From CALJFL01 sp964590005 (lineage in GTDB: Bacteria > Pseudomonadota > Gammaproteobacteria > Pseudomonadales > Halieaceae), in the NCBI GenBank assembly GCA_964590005.1, contig CAZPVJ010000026.1, positions 5,744 to 69,743 on the forward strand: a DNA stretch of 64,000 nt. The letters run 5' to 3'. The position numbers and the translations under genes are program-made. Shown here piece by piece: positions 1-8,029 of this stretch (position 1 is its first letter; every line of letters begins with the position of its first letter). The notes under the pieces were generated by a model, which was given only the letters and a program-made list of their open reading frames with translations, ran no database searches and had not been told where the DNA came from.

Positions 1-2049
1 CAGCAGTGTTACCCGGCCGGTGTCGGTTTCGGTGCGCAATAGACGACCGCTCGCCTGCACCAGGCGCAGGGCCGCGTCGGGCACGCTGATCTCCATAAAT
101 GCATTGCGTCCCTCCGCTTCGACCCATTCCGCGAGCGCCGCCTCCAACGGGCTGTCTGGCACAGCGAAGGGGACCTTCGCGATCACCACGTGACGGCAGT
201 AATCCCCGGGTAAATCAACACCCTCGGCGAAACTGGCGAGCCCAAGAATTACACTGCCGCCGCCCTCATCAATGGCCAGGCGATGGCGGCGTAAAATTTC
301 CTGTTTGCTGTAATCGCCCTGCATCAAGAGAAGATCACCCAGGTCAGTGCTCACACCATGGTAGACGTCGAGCATCTGTCGCCGGGAGGAGAACAGCACG
401 AGGCTACCCTCGGAGCGATCGAGTAACCCGGGCAGCAAAGCGATGATCGCATCGGTATGGGCCTGGGCGTCACTCGGGTCACAATCCATGGCAGGCACAC
501 TGAAAACAGCATTGGCATAGTCAAAAGGACTGCTGACCACTTTGTACAGCGCCGTATCAGGGGCACCAGAGTGCAGGCGAAACCGGTCGAAGGAGTTCAG
601 CGCGGTAATGGTTGCCGAGGTCACCACCACCCCCGCCGCCCGCGACCAGAGATATTCCTCCAGAATGTCGGCGGCAAGAATCGGGCTGCAGCGCAGGTCG
701 AAACCGAACTGTCCGCCACTGTTGAGCAGGGTAATCCAGCGTGCTTTGGGCGGCACATCGTTCTCCCCGCTTACCGCGTACTCCTGCCACAAGGCCAAAT
801 TACCCTCAGCACGGCCTAACAGGGCACCGATATTCAGGTGCCAGGTTTCAATATCGCTTTTGTCCAGGCCTGGACTCTCGTCTTCCAGGGCATCCTCAAG
901 TATCTCCTCCATGCGGGACAGGTTGAGCACCAGCTTCTGAAAATGCCCTACGAGACCGGCGGCCACCGGCACCAGTTCCGGCGGTACGTGGCCATGATCG
1001 AAACGCAGTTGCTGGTCATCCCGGCGCTCATCCACCTCGACGTTCTCAAACATCGCTGCCACCATTTGCTCGGCAACCTGCAGGCCGGCAACTGCCTCTT
1101 CCATATCGGCGGGTATTATGGAGAGCGGCTGCTGCAGTCCGTGCAGCACCGTCAACGCGGGCGCCGCCTTGGCCAGCATCTTGCCGCTGTCAGCCAGCCA
1201 TTGGATCGTGGTGTGCAGCCTGCAGAAGCTGGAAAAATGCGACAGTGCCTTGTCAGGCAGGTGGTGCCCCTCGTCGAAAATATAAATGCTGTCTTCCGGG
1301 GCGGACAGTATCGCCCCACCGCCCAGGGCGAGGTCGGACAACGCCAGGTCATGGTTGGTCACAATAATATCTGCAGTTTGCAGCTCGTCACGCGCACGGT
1401 AAAAGCTGCACTGCGCGATATTGGGACAGCGCCTGCCACTGCACTGGCTGTGATCCGTGGTCACCCCAAACCAGGTGTCGTCAGCAATGGTTTCGGGCCA
1501 GTTGTCCCGGTCCCCGTCCCATTGACCCCGTCCCAGCGCATCGATCATCGCGTTGTAAACCGGCATGGCGTCTGCACTGACTGGAGTACCCAGCTCATCC
1601 GGGTACAGGGGCAGAGCAGCTGACTCGCCCGGGCCGCCAGCCAGCACACGATCCAGCTTCGACAGGCAGACATAACGCCTGCGTCCTTTCGCCAATACAT
1701 AGCTGAACTGCAGACCACTGGCCTGGGCAATATCCGGAAGATCCTTGTTAACAAACTGTTCCTGCAGTGCGATGGTGGCCGTGGCGACCACCAGGCGCTT
1801 GCCCAATGCCTGAGCCAGGGGTATCGCGGCCACGGCATAGGCGATGGTCTTGCCGGTGCCGGTACCAGCTTCTATGACACAAACAGCGGCTTCCCCGGAG
1901 GGTGCTTCGCCCGGCCCCGGAATTCGAGCAAGCGCATTGGCTATCTCGGCAATCATCTGCCGCTGGCCCCAGCGCGGGGTCAGCGATTTGTTCTCGATGA
2001 TCGCGCTGTAGGCCTCGCGGATCCTGTCCTTGAGGTCGTCGTCTAGCAA
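1..2049 (-). CDS. dinG: ATP-dependent DNA helicase DinG (3' end beyond window)
   Basis: Superfamily 2 helicase of the XPD/DinG type, which unwinds DNA 5' to 3' and resolves R-loops and damaged forks. The frame is open from 2049 to the left edge (683 codons; E. coli DinG is about 716), so only a short C-terminus is missing. Visible are Walker A AGTGTGKT at residues 61-68, an Fe-S cluster set (YVC near 128, then C-x4-RCPN-x2-C near 201-213), the DEGH box near 258, and motif VI (SGRLLRTETD) at the edge. The start is TTG at 2049: a TAA lies in frame just upstream and the next ATG is residue 32. This TTG overlaps the stop of the acyltransferase gene, which suggests coupled translation. Confidence 0.93.
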   Translation of the reverse strand, partial: MLDDDLKDRIREAYSAIIENKSLTPRWGQRQMIAEIANALARIPGPGEAPSGEAAVCVIEAGTGTGKTIAYAVAAIPLAQALGKRLVVATATIALQEQFVNKDLPDIAQASGLQFSYVLAKGRRRYVCLSKLDRVLAGGPGESAALPLYPDELGTPVSADAMPVYNAMIDALGRGQWDGDRDNWPETIADDTWFGVTTDHSQCSGRRCPNIAQCSFYRARDELQTADIIVTNHDLALSDLALGGGAILSAPEDSIYIFDEGHHLPDKALSHFSSFCRLHTTIQWLADSGKMLAKAAPALTVLHGLQQPLSIIPADMEEAVAGLQVAEQMVAAMFENVEVDERRDDQQLRFDHGHVPPELVPVAAGLVGHFQKLVLNLSRMEEILEDALEDESPGLDKSDIETWHLNIGALLGRAEGNLALWQEYAVSGENDVPPKARWITLLNSGGQFGFDLRCSPILAADILEEYLWSRAAGVVVTSATITALNSFDRFRLHSGAPDTALYKVVSSPFDYANAVFSVPAMDCDPSDAQAHTDAIIALLPGLLDRSEGSLVLFSSRRQMLDVYHGVSTDLGDLLLMQGDYSKQEILRRHRLAIDEGGGSVILGLASFAEGVDLPGDYCRHVVIAKVPFAVPDSPLEAALAEWVEAEGRNAFMEISVPDAALRLVQASGRLLRTETDTGRVTLL

Positions 2050-3263
2050 GAGTCGCCGGCACCCCCGGCAAGCTGCAGTTTACTGGTAACCGCATTGGCG
2101 TAGATTGCGAGGGCGTGATCGCGATGCGCTGATGGCATGGCATTGATGCGGGCTTCAAAGCTGGCCCGGTCTACATCGCCCTGTTCAAGGTAGAGATCTT
2201 GCGGAATGGTAATCTCTTCGCCATGAAGCATTTTGTAGGCGTAAAGATTAGTCGGGTGCAGGCAGTAGCTGTCGATAACCTGCCGGTCTACCTCGGCGGC
2301 CACCGCGTCAGCGGAATCGAGATCTCCAGACAGCGGAGTACCGAAGCTCACATGGACCCGGCCCTTGCCGCCCGCAATGCCCTGGCCAATCGAGGCAACG
2401 TCCTCCTGCTCTCCTTTCTGGTAATTTCCCTGGCTCAACAACGCGTGCATCTCGCCGGCCTTGAGCGCGTCACAGGGGTCGAGTTCGTAGGAGATCGACA
2501 CCGGCACGATGGCAAGGCCCTCGATATGCTCGGCAAAGGTCTGGGTCGCCCTGTCACGGCTAAGCCCCAGCATTTTGATCACGGCGGGTTCGGTCCGGTC
2601 AACCCCGTCCTTGGCTCGTCCCTCTCGCTGCGCGATCCAAATGGGTGCATTTTCATCCTGAATGGAGTGGCGAATGTACTCTGAAAGCGTCTTCGATGCC
2701 GCCAGCAGTTCCCGCGGGCCGTTGAGGGAACGCTTTACGATAAAGCTCTTGTTCAACCGCATCAGGTCACTGACCCAGGGCTTGGTCAGCAAGTTGTCAC
2801 CGATAGCGATTCTCACCGTCTGGTGACCCCCTCTATGGAGAGCATAATTGGTAAATGCCGGATCCATTGCAATATCGCGATGGTTACTCATGAACACGTA
2901 GGCTTTGCCTGGATCCAATGCCTCCAGTCCGGAAACACTCAAACCGCCGGTAGTATCCTCGATCATCTTTTCGAGATAACCCTTGATCACCATCTGCATG
3001 CCGTGAACATCGTCCACGGAACGCAGCTCCCGGCCCAGGAAATAGCGCACCAGTGGGCGCCAGATCGCCGGGATCAACCTGGCTGCAAAGCCCAGGCGCA
3101 AACGCGCCACAGAAGACAGGAATTCAGGGTCATGCAGTAACCGCTCCAGCACATCGGGAACCTCGTTATCCCGGTATGGGCGGATATCTGCGAAGGGGTC
3201 GGTCAAGCGGACATCCTCGTTAAACTCGCGCATCACCATACCCAAATTACCCTGATGAGTCAT
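2043..3263 (-). CDS. PlsB/PlsC-like glycerolipid acyltransferase
   Basis: Predicted cytoplasmic-face acyltransferase of the glycerol-phosphate/lysophosphatidate family, 406 residues. The catalytic block reads SNHRDIAMDP at 126-135. The usual spacing is H-x4-D, whereas here the aspartates are at +2 and +6 from the histidine. This variant, as I recall, occurs in a subset of proteins named 1-acyl-sn-glycerol-3-phosphate acyltransferase. A second block, QREGRAKDG (212-220), resembles the EGTRS substrate-binding motif. It is shorter than true PlsB (about 800 residues), so the substrate is uncertain. The first ATG (3263) has no clear ribosome site; ATG 3239, preceded by AGGG, or ATG 3233 is also possible. 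The stop overlaps the dinG start. Confidence 0.8.
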   Translation of the reverse strand: MTHQGNLGMVMREFNEDVRLTDPFADIRPYRDNEVPDVLERLLHDPEFLSSVARLRLGFAARLIPAIWRPLVRYFLGRELRSVDDVHGMQMVIKGYLEKMIEDTTGGLSVSGLEALDPGKAYVFMSNHRDIAMDPAFTNYALHRGGHQTVRIAIGDNLLTKPWVSDLMRLNKSFIVKRSLNGPRELLAASKTLSEYIRHSIQDENAPIWIAQREGRAKDGVDRTEPAVIKMLGLSRDRATQTFAEHIEGLAIVPVSISYELDPCDALKAGEMHALLSQGNYQKGEQEDVASIGQGIAGGKGRVHVSFGTPLSGDLDSADAVAAEVDRQVIDSYCLHPTNLYAYKMLHGEEITIPQDLYLEQGDVDRASFEARINAMPSAHRDHALAIYANAVTSKLQLAGGAGDSC

Positions 3264-3340
3264 CCGGGCACTGACTCAGGCCCACCTTTCTGCTACCCTG
3301 CCTCCGCTTTTCTTTCGACACACATTCACTGGGGGAAACA

Positions 3341-3565
3341 ATGGAAGCAACAAGCGCAGCGCTGATGACATTCGGGGTAGCGGCACTGTTCATGAGTTGG
3401 GTGATCCTGCTGATTGAATCCTGGAAAGAGGATTACAGCTGGGGCCTGTGTACGCTGCTATTACCACCTTTGTCCTATTTCTACGGTTTGTTCCGCCTGG
3501 ACAAGGCCGGCCAGGCACTGCTTGTCGCGCTGATCGGCTGGGTGCTGGTGTTTCTGGCCTGGTAG
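3341..3565 (+). CDS. small two-helix membrane protein, unknown function
   Basis: A 74-residue protein with two hydrophobic segments (about 6-26 and 56-73) around a short loop rich in W, Y and L. The start is supported by a GGGGGAA ribosome site a few bases upstream. It is divergent from the acyltransferase gene, with about 77 bases between starts. I do not recognise a named family. Probably a small inner-membrane protein. Confidence 0.65.
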   Translation: MEATSAALMTFGVAALFMSWVILLIESWKEDYSWGLCTLLLPPLSYFYGLFRLDKAGQALLVALIGWVLVFLAW

Positions 3566-3625
3566 ACGACGCAGTGTAACCACATTACCGAATTGTAATG
3601 TCGCTGACGCGCTGTCAAAAACTAG

Positions 3626-3658
3626 ATTTCTCTATAAAAATCATAGACTTAGAGAAAT
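3626..3658. promoter_or_regulatory. 9-bp perfect inverted repeat in AT-rich gap
   Basis: ATTTCTCTA at 3626-3634 pairs with TAGAGAAAT at 3650-3658 across 15 bases. It lies in the 232-base gap between two small genes. It is not a classical terminator, because the stem is AT-rich and no T tract follows. It could be an operator or an mRNA element. Confidence 0.4.
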
Positions 3659-3797
3659 ATTCGGCACTTTGTTACCTTTCTACCCATAAAGGGAGCCATG
3701 CGTAACCCTTTGGCCGGCGTAATCGAGTACAATCCGCCACAAAGCGTGGGGAAATAGACTGACCACGCGCGACATTTGACCTGCAGGGGAAACCAGA

Positions 3798-4070
3798 ATG
3801 ACATTTACCAGGATTATTGCGGCCAGCGCTCTCGTGGCTTGTTCAGCCGCAAGCTTCGCCGCCAAGCCGACCAGCATCGCGTTCCAGAGTAACGGCGAGA
3901 CCGAAGACGGTACTGCCTACTCGGAGTACACGGTGAAGTGTTCCGATGGCCGCAAGGTACAACTGACCGCCTGGGACAACCGTCGCCGGTGGTGTGTGGG
4001 CGGCGCGGACAGCACTGAGTGCGAAAAGAAGCAGATCAAAGCAGCGAAGGCAGCCTGCAAGGGCAACTAA
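3798..4070 (+). CDS. small exported protein with four cysteines
   Basis: A 90-residue protein with an N-terminal export signal: one arginine, a hydrophobic stretch IIAASALVAC, then SFAAK. Signal peptidase I cleavage after SFAA leaves about 69 residues with three cysteines (in VKCSD, RWCVG, TECEK) plus a fourth near the C-terminus (AACKGN). LVAC at 12-15 also fits a lipobox, so a lipoprotein with an unusually short signal cannot be excluded. No family recognised. A ribosome site (AGGGGAAACC) precedes the ATG. A bidirectional terminator follows. Confidence 0.7.
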   Translation: MTFTRIIAASALVACSAASFAAKPTSIAFQSNGETEDGTAYSEYTVKCSDGRKVQLTAWDNRRRWCVGGADSTECEKKQIKAAKAACKGN

Positions 4071-4088
4071 CGCCGCTATAGACGCCAA

Positions 4089-4118
4089 AAACCGCGGCTG
4101 AATGGCTGCGGTTTTTTT
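4089..4118. terminator. bidirectional intrinsic terminator
   Basis: AAACCGC at 4089-4095 pairs with GCGGTTT at 4108-4114, followed by a T run on the plus strand (to 4118). An A run precedes it (4087-4091), so it can also serve the minus strand. It separates the small exported protein from the convergent phosphatase gene. Confidence 0.8.
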
Positions 4119-4133
4119 ATGCCCAGCGGATAC

Positions 4134-5138
4134 TCATTCCACATAGCGGCGCCTCAGCTCAGCCAACTCGGGCTCACCAACAGCAAGCGCCTCCAGCAGG
4201 TACGACTCGACACTGCCGAAGTGCTCATCGATGTAAGCCAGCGCCCGGGACAAATAGTCTTCGTGTACCTCCAGCATCGGCAGGATCGCTTCGACGTCGA
4301 TGTGCTCCATTGCATACTTCTTGCGCAATCTGTCGAGCTCGTTCTCGGGCAAAAAGAATTGCCGGGTCAACATATAATCCTGCATCACCACGTCCCGCGA
4401 CACGCCCAGAGCAAGCAAAATAATAGCGGCCGCAAAACCGGTGCGATCCTTGCCCGCGGCGCAGTGCACCAGGAAGCGGGTGTCGTCCAACGCGAGTATC
4501 TCTCGAAACATACGGGCATAGGTTTCAGTCTGGCCCTGGGCGAAGTCGTGGTTGATATGCACCATGAACTCGAACATTGGCTCTCGGCCAGTCCAGCCGT
4601 CCTGCCCCGCCTCCTCGAAGAATCGCGCATTACTGCCGGGCACAATCGGTAAGCTCGCTATACGCGGTGATTTCTGTGAAGGCAGCTTACTCGGCTCTGC
4701 TTCTTGCTCGTCTTCCCGGCGAAAATCACAGACAAGATCCAGTTCGAGGCTGGCCAGCAGGGTTACATCAGCCTCGGTCAGTGCTGACAACTGCCCGGAC
4801 CGAAAGAGGTAACCCCACTTCACCCGGTGACCATCTGCGGTGGGATAACCGCCGAAATCTCGAAAATTCGGGGTCCCTTCCATACCCAGCCGACGCTCAC
4901 TAGCCACCGCCTCGTTACCGTGCTGGTCTATCAACCGAAAGCGGTGGCGGCGATCGCGTGGCAAGCCGGTTACCCTGGCCTGCGGGCCTGGCCCGGGAGA
5001 ATGCTCTACCTCGGCGCCCGGCGCCAGTGCCTCAACCTCTACCTGGGTCTCTGCCTGGGTGGCTTCCCAGTCGACGTGGTAAACCCCGTCGGCGCTGCGC
5101 CAGATATGAACTGATTCAGGTAGTAGTGGCATGGACAA
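4134..5138 (-). CDS. tyrosine-protein phosphatase (Y_phosphatase3 family)
   Basis: 334 residues. The C-terminal two thirds is a bacterial dual-specificity/tyrosine phosphatase with the P-loop HCAAGKDRTG near 223-232, giving the C-x5-R catalytic loop. TPNFRDFGGY near 115 is the conserved family entry motif. The first 100 or so residues look like a beta-sandwich (fibronectin III-like) with no catalytic features. Enzymes of this family act on phosphotyrosine and sometimes phosphoinositides; the natural substrate is unknown. No signal peptide, so probably cytoplasmic. The start is ATG 5138. Confidence 0.85.
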   Translation of the reverse strand: MSMPLLPESVHIWRSADGVYHVDWEATQAETQVEVEALAPGAEVEHSPGPGPQARVTGLPRDRRHRFRLIDQHGNEAVASERRLGMEGTPNFRDFGGYPTADGHRVKWGYLFRSGQLSALTEADVTLLASLELDLVCDFRREDEQEAEPSKLPSQKSPRIASLPIVPGSNARFFEEAGQDGWTGREPMFEFMVHINHDFAQGQTETYARMFREILALDDTRFLVHCAAGKDRTGFAAAIILLALGVSRDVVMQDYMLTRQFFLPENELDRLRKKYAMEHIDVEAILPMLEVHEDYLSRALAYIDEHFGSVESYLLEALAVGEPELAELRRRYVE

Positions 5139-5177
5139 TAACTCGGTTTGGCGCTTTGGACACTGGGCGGTGACCCA

Positions 5178-5831
5178 CTAGGCGCGATACTCGAACACCG
5201 CTTTCAACAGGGTCTTTATGAGATTGAGCTGCTTTTCCAGGGCCTCTTCACTGAAGGGGTCCTGGCCCAGCAAGTCGCGGTACATGGGTGCCATTGTGAC
5301 ATAAGACATCACCAGGTTGTTAAAGGCCATCACTGCCCAGGGCTGAAGATCAGCATCACCCAGCATGGGCGACTCGGCACCTTCGATCCGGCCCGAGGGC
5401 TCGAACATGGGGCGAAACAGGCGATCGATAAGTTCATTCGTGCGAGGCCCACCCGAGAGCGCAGCGTGTTGCAGCAGGCGAGCCAGGTTTGGGTTGGCAT
5501 GGTGTTTGCGCACGATCTCTTCCAGCCATTCAAACACCCTGTCATGGGTGACCGGGCCAGTATTGAGTGCCTCCATTGGCTGCAGAAAATCGTTGAGCAG
5601 ACGCTCAAGCACCGCCGCGTACAGCGCTTCCTTGTTGCGAAAGTGGTTATAGAGACTGGGCGAGCGAATGCCGACGCGGTCTGCCACATCGCCCAGCGAG
5701 GTAGCGCTGTAGCCCTGCTGCGCGAAAAGGTCTTCAGCTGCATCAAGAATACGTTGGGCGGTGCTCTGAGTGGGTTCTGCGGTTACCGCGGTCGAATCTG
5801 AGGTCACGCTATACTGGCTCTGCTGGGACAA
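5178..5831 (-). CDS. TetR/AcrR family transcriptional regulator
   Basis: 217 residues. The N-terminal helix-turn-helix domain spans about 25-70 (RILDAAEDLFAQQGY, then SLYNHFRNKEALY). The C-terminal helical ligand/dimer domain is not assignable. The longest frame starts at TTG 5831; GTG 5807 is an alternative, and neither has a strong ribosome site. It is divergent from the SnoaL-like gene, and a perfect palindrome lies directly upstream of the TTG, as expected for a self-regulating TetR repressor. Confidence 0.88.
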   Translation of the reverse strand: MSQQSQYSVTSDSTAVTAEPTQSTAQRILDAAEDLFAQQGYSATSLGDVADRVGIRSPSLYNHFRNKEALYAAVLERLLNDFLQPMEALNTGPVTHDRVFEWLEEIVRKHHANPNLARLLQHAALSGGPRTNELIDRLFRPMFEPSGRIEGAESPMLGDADLQPWAVMAFNNLVMSYVTMAPMYRDLLGQDPFSEEALEKQLNLIKTLLKAVFEYRA

Positions 5832-5836
5832 TAATG

Positions 5837-5852
5837 ACTAATAGGCATTAGT
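5837..5852. promoter_or_regulatory. probable TetR operator palindrome
   Basis: ACTAAT-AGGC-ATTAGT is a perfect 6-bp inverted repeat with a 4-base centre. It sits in the 78-base gap between the TetR gene and the divergent SnoaL-like gene, 6 bases upstream of the TTG. Size, symmetry and position fit a TetR operator controlling both genes. Confidence 0.6.
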
Positions 5853-5909
5853 ATACCCCACGAGGACCCGCAACTTAAGCTACTGGACCCACTCGCAACG
5901 AGGAAAGCC

Positions 5910-6344
5910 ATGATCGACCCGACGATAAGCCATCCCATATACGAGTACGCTCGCCTCATTGACGCGGGCGACTTCGCCGGCGTGGCGGAGCTCTTTCGCC
6001 ACGGCGAGATCATCACTGCCCAGGGTGGCGCAACGGGTTACGACGAGGTCCTTGCCATGTACACCGCGGCCACCCGGCTCTACGAGGATGGCACGCCCCG
6101 AACCCGACATCTCACCACCAACCTGGACATCCGCCAGGATGGCGACAGCGCCAGCTGCCAGAGCTACTTCACAGTGATGCAGTCGCTACCCGATTTTCCA
6201 TTGCAAGCCATCATCAGCGGACGCTATTGCGACAGCTTGCAGAAAGTAAATGGGGGCTGGCGATTTGCCACTCGCGAGATCATTCCAGACCTGTTCGGTG
6301 ACCTCTCCCGTCACCTGCTCATAGACCCGGCCCAGCTGAGTTGA
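5910..6344 (+). CDS. SnoaL/NTF2-like domain protein
   Basis: 144-residue single-domain protein of the NTF2/SnoaL-like alpha+beta cone fold. Features are an N-terminal helix (YEYARLIDAGDFAGVAELF), the conserved central strands (TRHLTTNLDI) and a final strand pattern GGWRFATREI. Family members include small isomerases, dehydratases and hydrolases, but no catalytic residue can be assigned here. GAGGAAAG precedes the ATG. Divergent from a TetR gene, so probably controlled by it. The rpsT promoter overlaps its stop codon. Confidence 0.8.
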   Translation: MIDPTISHPIYEYARLIDAGDFAGVAELFRHGEIITAQGGATGYDEVLAMYTAATRLYEDGTPRTRHLTTNLDIRQDGDSASCQSYFTVMQSLPDFPLQAIISGRYCDSLQKVNGGWRFATREIIPDLFGDLSRHLLIDPAQLS

Positions 6345-6369
6345 CAAGGTCGGCCTTAATGTGAATAAT
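6341..6369 (+). promoter_or_regulatory. sigma-70 promoter of rpsT
   Basis: TTGACA at 6341-6346 is a consensus -35 box. A 17-base spacer leads to AATAAT at 6364-6369 as the -10 box. The rpsT start is 41 bases downstream. The -35 box overlaps the stop codon of the preceding gene. Confidence 0.65.
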
Positions 6370-6409
6370 CGCGCCTCCTGAATTTTGACCCCTATTGAGG
6401 TAACTGACC

Positions 6410-6676
6410 GTGGCTAACTCTCCACAAGCAAAAAAGCGTGCCCGACAGGCTGAAAAGCGCCGCACCCACAACGCCAGCCTGCGCTCACTGGTGCGCACCA
6501 AGATCAAGCAAGTGCTCGCCGCCATTGGCACGGGTGATGCCGCTCAGGCCAAGGCCGCTTACGAGAGCGCCGTACCTGTCATCGACCGTATGGCCGACAA
6601 AGGCATTATCCACAAGAACAAGGCAGCCCGGCACAAGAGTCGCCTGAATGCCCAGGTCAAGGCACTGGCTGCTTAA
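6410..6676 (+). CDS. rpsT: 30S ribosomal protein S20
   Basis: 88-residue basic helical protein that binds 16S rRNA early in 30S assembly. The N-terminus ANSPQAKKRARQAEKRR and the C-terminal HKNKAARHKSRLN are characteristic of S20. The start is GTG at 6410 with a TTGAGGTAA ribosome site; translation of rpsT is known to be weak and self-regulated in E. coli, where the start is also non-ATG. Flanked by its own promoter and a strong terminator, so monocistronic. Confidence 0.97.
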   Translation: MANSPQAKKRARQAEKRRTHNASLRSLVRTKIKQVLAAIGTGDAAQAKAAYESAVPVIDRMADKGIIHKNKAARHKSRLNAQVKALAA

Positions 6677-6694
6677 GCGGTTCTCTGCGATCAC

Positions 6695-6724
6695 AAAAAA
6701 GCCGGCATTCGCCGGCTTTTTTTT
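6695..6724. terminator. bidirectional intrinsic terminator after rpsT
   Basis: GCCGGC-ATTC-GCCGGC (6701-6716) is flanked by an A6 run and a T8 run, so it can end transcription from rpsT and from the convergent diiron gene. Confidence 0.9.
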
Positions 6725-6745
6725 GTCCCTGATTTCTCACACTCA

Positions 6746-7936
6746 TCAACTAACCTTGAGCTGCGCCTCCTCTGTAGGGACATCTTTCACTTTGTGGAAC
6801 TCTTCCAACATGCTCTGCTCGTAACTCTGGGCTTCGTCGGTGTCCAGCGGCCGCTCCAGCTTGCTCCAGTCGATATCGCCGTCGGTCGCCAGGTTCTCAA
6901 ACTCAAGAATGCCCAGCTCCTCAAACTTGGGGCGAATTTTGTCGGTCAACAAACCAATTCGGCCGAGGTTGGGAATAACACGCTGAAACAGCAGGTTGCG
7001 GAATGTCGACATGACAAACCCCTCCAGTACCTGCTTCCTCGCTTCCTCCACGTCCCAACCGAAATGACGGAAAACATCCGTTGCGACCAGTCGTTCCCGG
7101 CTAACAACACAGGCCTCGTAGGCAAACTGGGCACGTTCTTCGCGCTCTTCATCTGAGAGCGTTTTAACAAACTCCTCGAGATAGTTAACCCCGAAAGTCA
7201 CGTGACGCGCCTCATCGCGAGTCACCAGGTAGACCACGTCTTTTAATACCGGGTCCGGTGTGGTTTCGCGGGTGGTATTGAACGCGGACAGCGCCAGCCC
7301 CTCGATCACGATCTGCATGCCGATAAACTTCATATCCCAGCGCGGGTCGGTGAGAATCTTGTCGATAATGCTCTTCAGGTGCGTGTTGATGGGGTACATC
7401 ATGCCAATACGCTGTTGCAGGTATTTGTTGAACACCTCGACGTGACGGGCCTCATCAAAGGTTTGTGATGCGGCGTACAATTTCGCGTTGAAAGTCGGCG
7501 CACAGGAGCACAACTGCGATGCCACCAGCAGGGCGCCCTGTTCGCCATGCAGGAATTGCGAAAGACTCCACGAATTCATGTGCAGCCAGAATTCACTCTT
7601 GGTCTTCTCGTCCATGTCCAGGTACGGCTGGTACTCATGCAGGTTCATCAGCTCAGGCGCCCGCTCTTCATCGGGCCAGGGGCGGTTCCAGTCGATATCC
7701 ATCTCCGGGTCCCAGTTCAGCTGCTTGCCCAGGTCGTACAGTTTCTTGATGCGGTCATCCTGCACCTTGTAGTCCCAGTTGTAGGAACCGGTCAGAGGCG
7801 TCTGAAAAATCTCGGCGACGTGGTCCACCTGTTCGCTGGTCAGTACATCCTCCAGGTCAGGATTTTCACGCGGGTAGTCGGCGTCTGCATACTGCTGGAT
7901 TTTGCGCGGGGTTTTTTCCTGCCACTCTATTTTCAT
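6746..7936 (-). CDS. ferritin-like diiron protein, probable oxygenase/oxidase
   Basis: 396 residues from ATG 7936 (an in-frame TTG lies two codons upstream). It carries the complete diiron ligand set of the ferritin-like/RNR-R2 fold, E...ExxH twice: E132 (HGEQGALL), DEARH at 161-165, E212 (IVIEGLAL) and DEARH at 241-245. The duplicated DEARH is striking. No signal peptide. Such proteins include N-oxygenases, desaturases and fatty-acid or aldehyde oxidising enzymes; the substrate cannot be read from sequence. It is divergent from an AraC regulator followed by a patatin lipase, which hints at lipid metabolism (inference). Confidence 0.8.
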   Translation of the reverse strand: MKIEWQEKTPRKIQQYADADYPRENPDLEDVLTSEQVDHVAEIFQTPLTGSYNWDYKVQDDRIKKLYDLGKQLNWDPEMDIDWNRPWPDEERAPELMNLHEYQPYLDMDEKTKSEFWLHMNSWSLSQFLHGEQGALLVASQLCSCAPTFNAKLYAASQTFDEARHVEVFNKYLQQRIGMMYPINTHLKSIIDKILTDPRWDMKFIGMQIVIEGLALSAFNTTRETTPDPVLKDVVYLVTRDEARHVTFGVNYLEEFVKTLSDEEREERAQFAYEACVVSRERLVATDVFRHFGWDVEEARKQVLEGFVMSTFRNLLFQRVIPNLGRIGLLTDKIRPKFEELGILEFENLATDGDIDWSKLERPLDTDEAQSYEQSMLEEFHKVKDVPTEEAQLKVS

Positions 7937-8012
7937 TATCAATCACTCTATCCGGTTGGTATGGCAATTGACTATGGTGGAAGCAAGCTGCCGCAACAAG
8001 GTAATGTCTTGT

Positions 8013-8029
8013 CAAATTGAGGTCATTTG
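8013..8029. promoter_or_regulatory. short inverted repeat upstream of AraC gene
   Basis: CAAAT at 8013-8017 and ATTTG at 8025-8029 form a 5-bp inverted repeat with a 7-base spacer, between the divergent diiron and AraC genes. A possible regulator site, but short enough to be chance. Confidence 0.25.
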
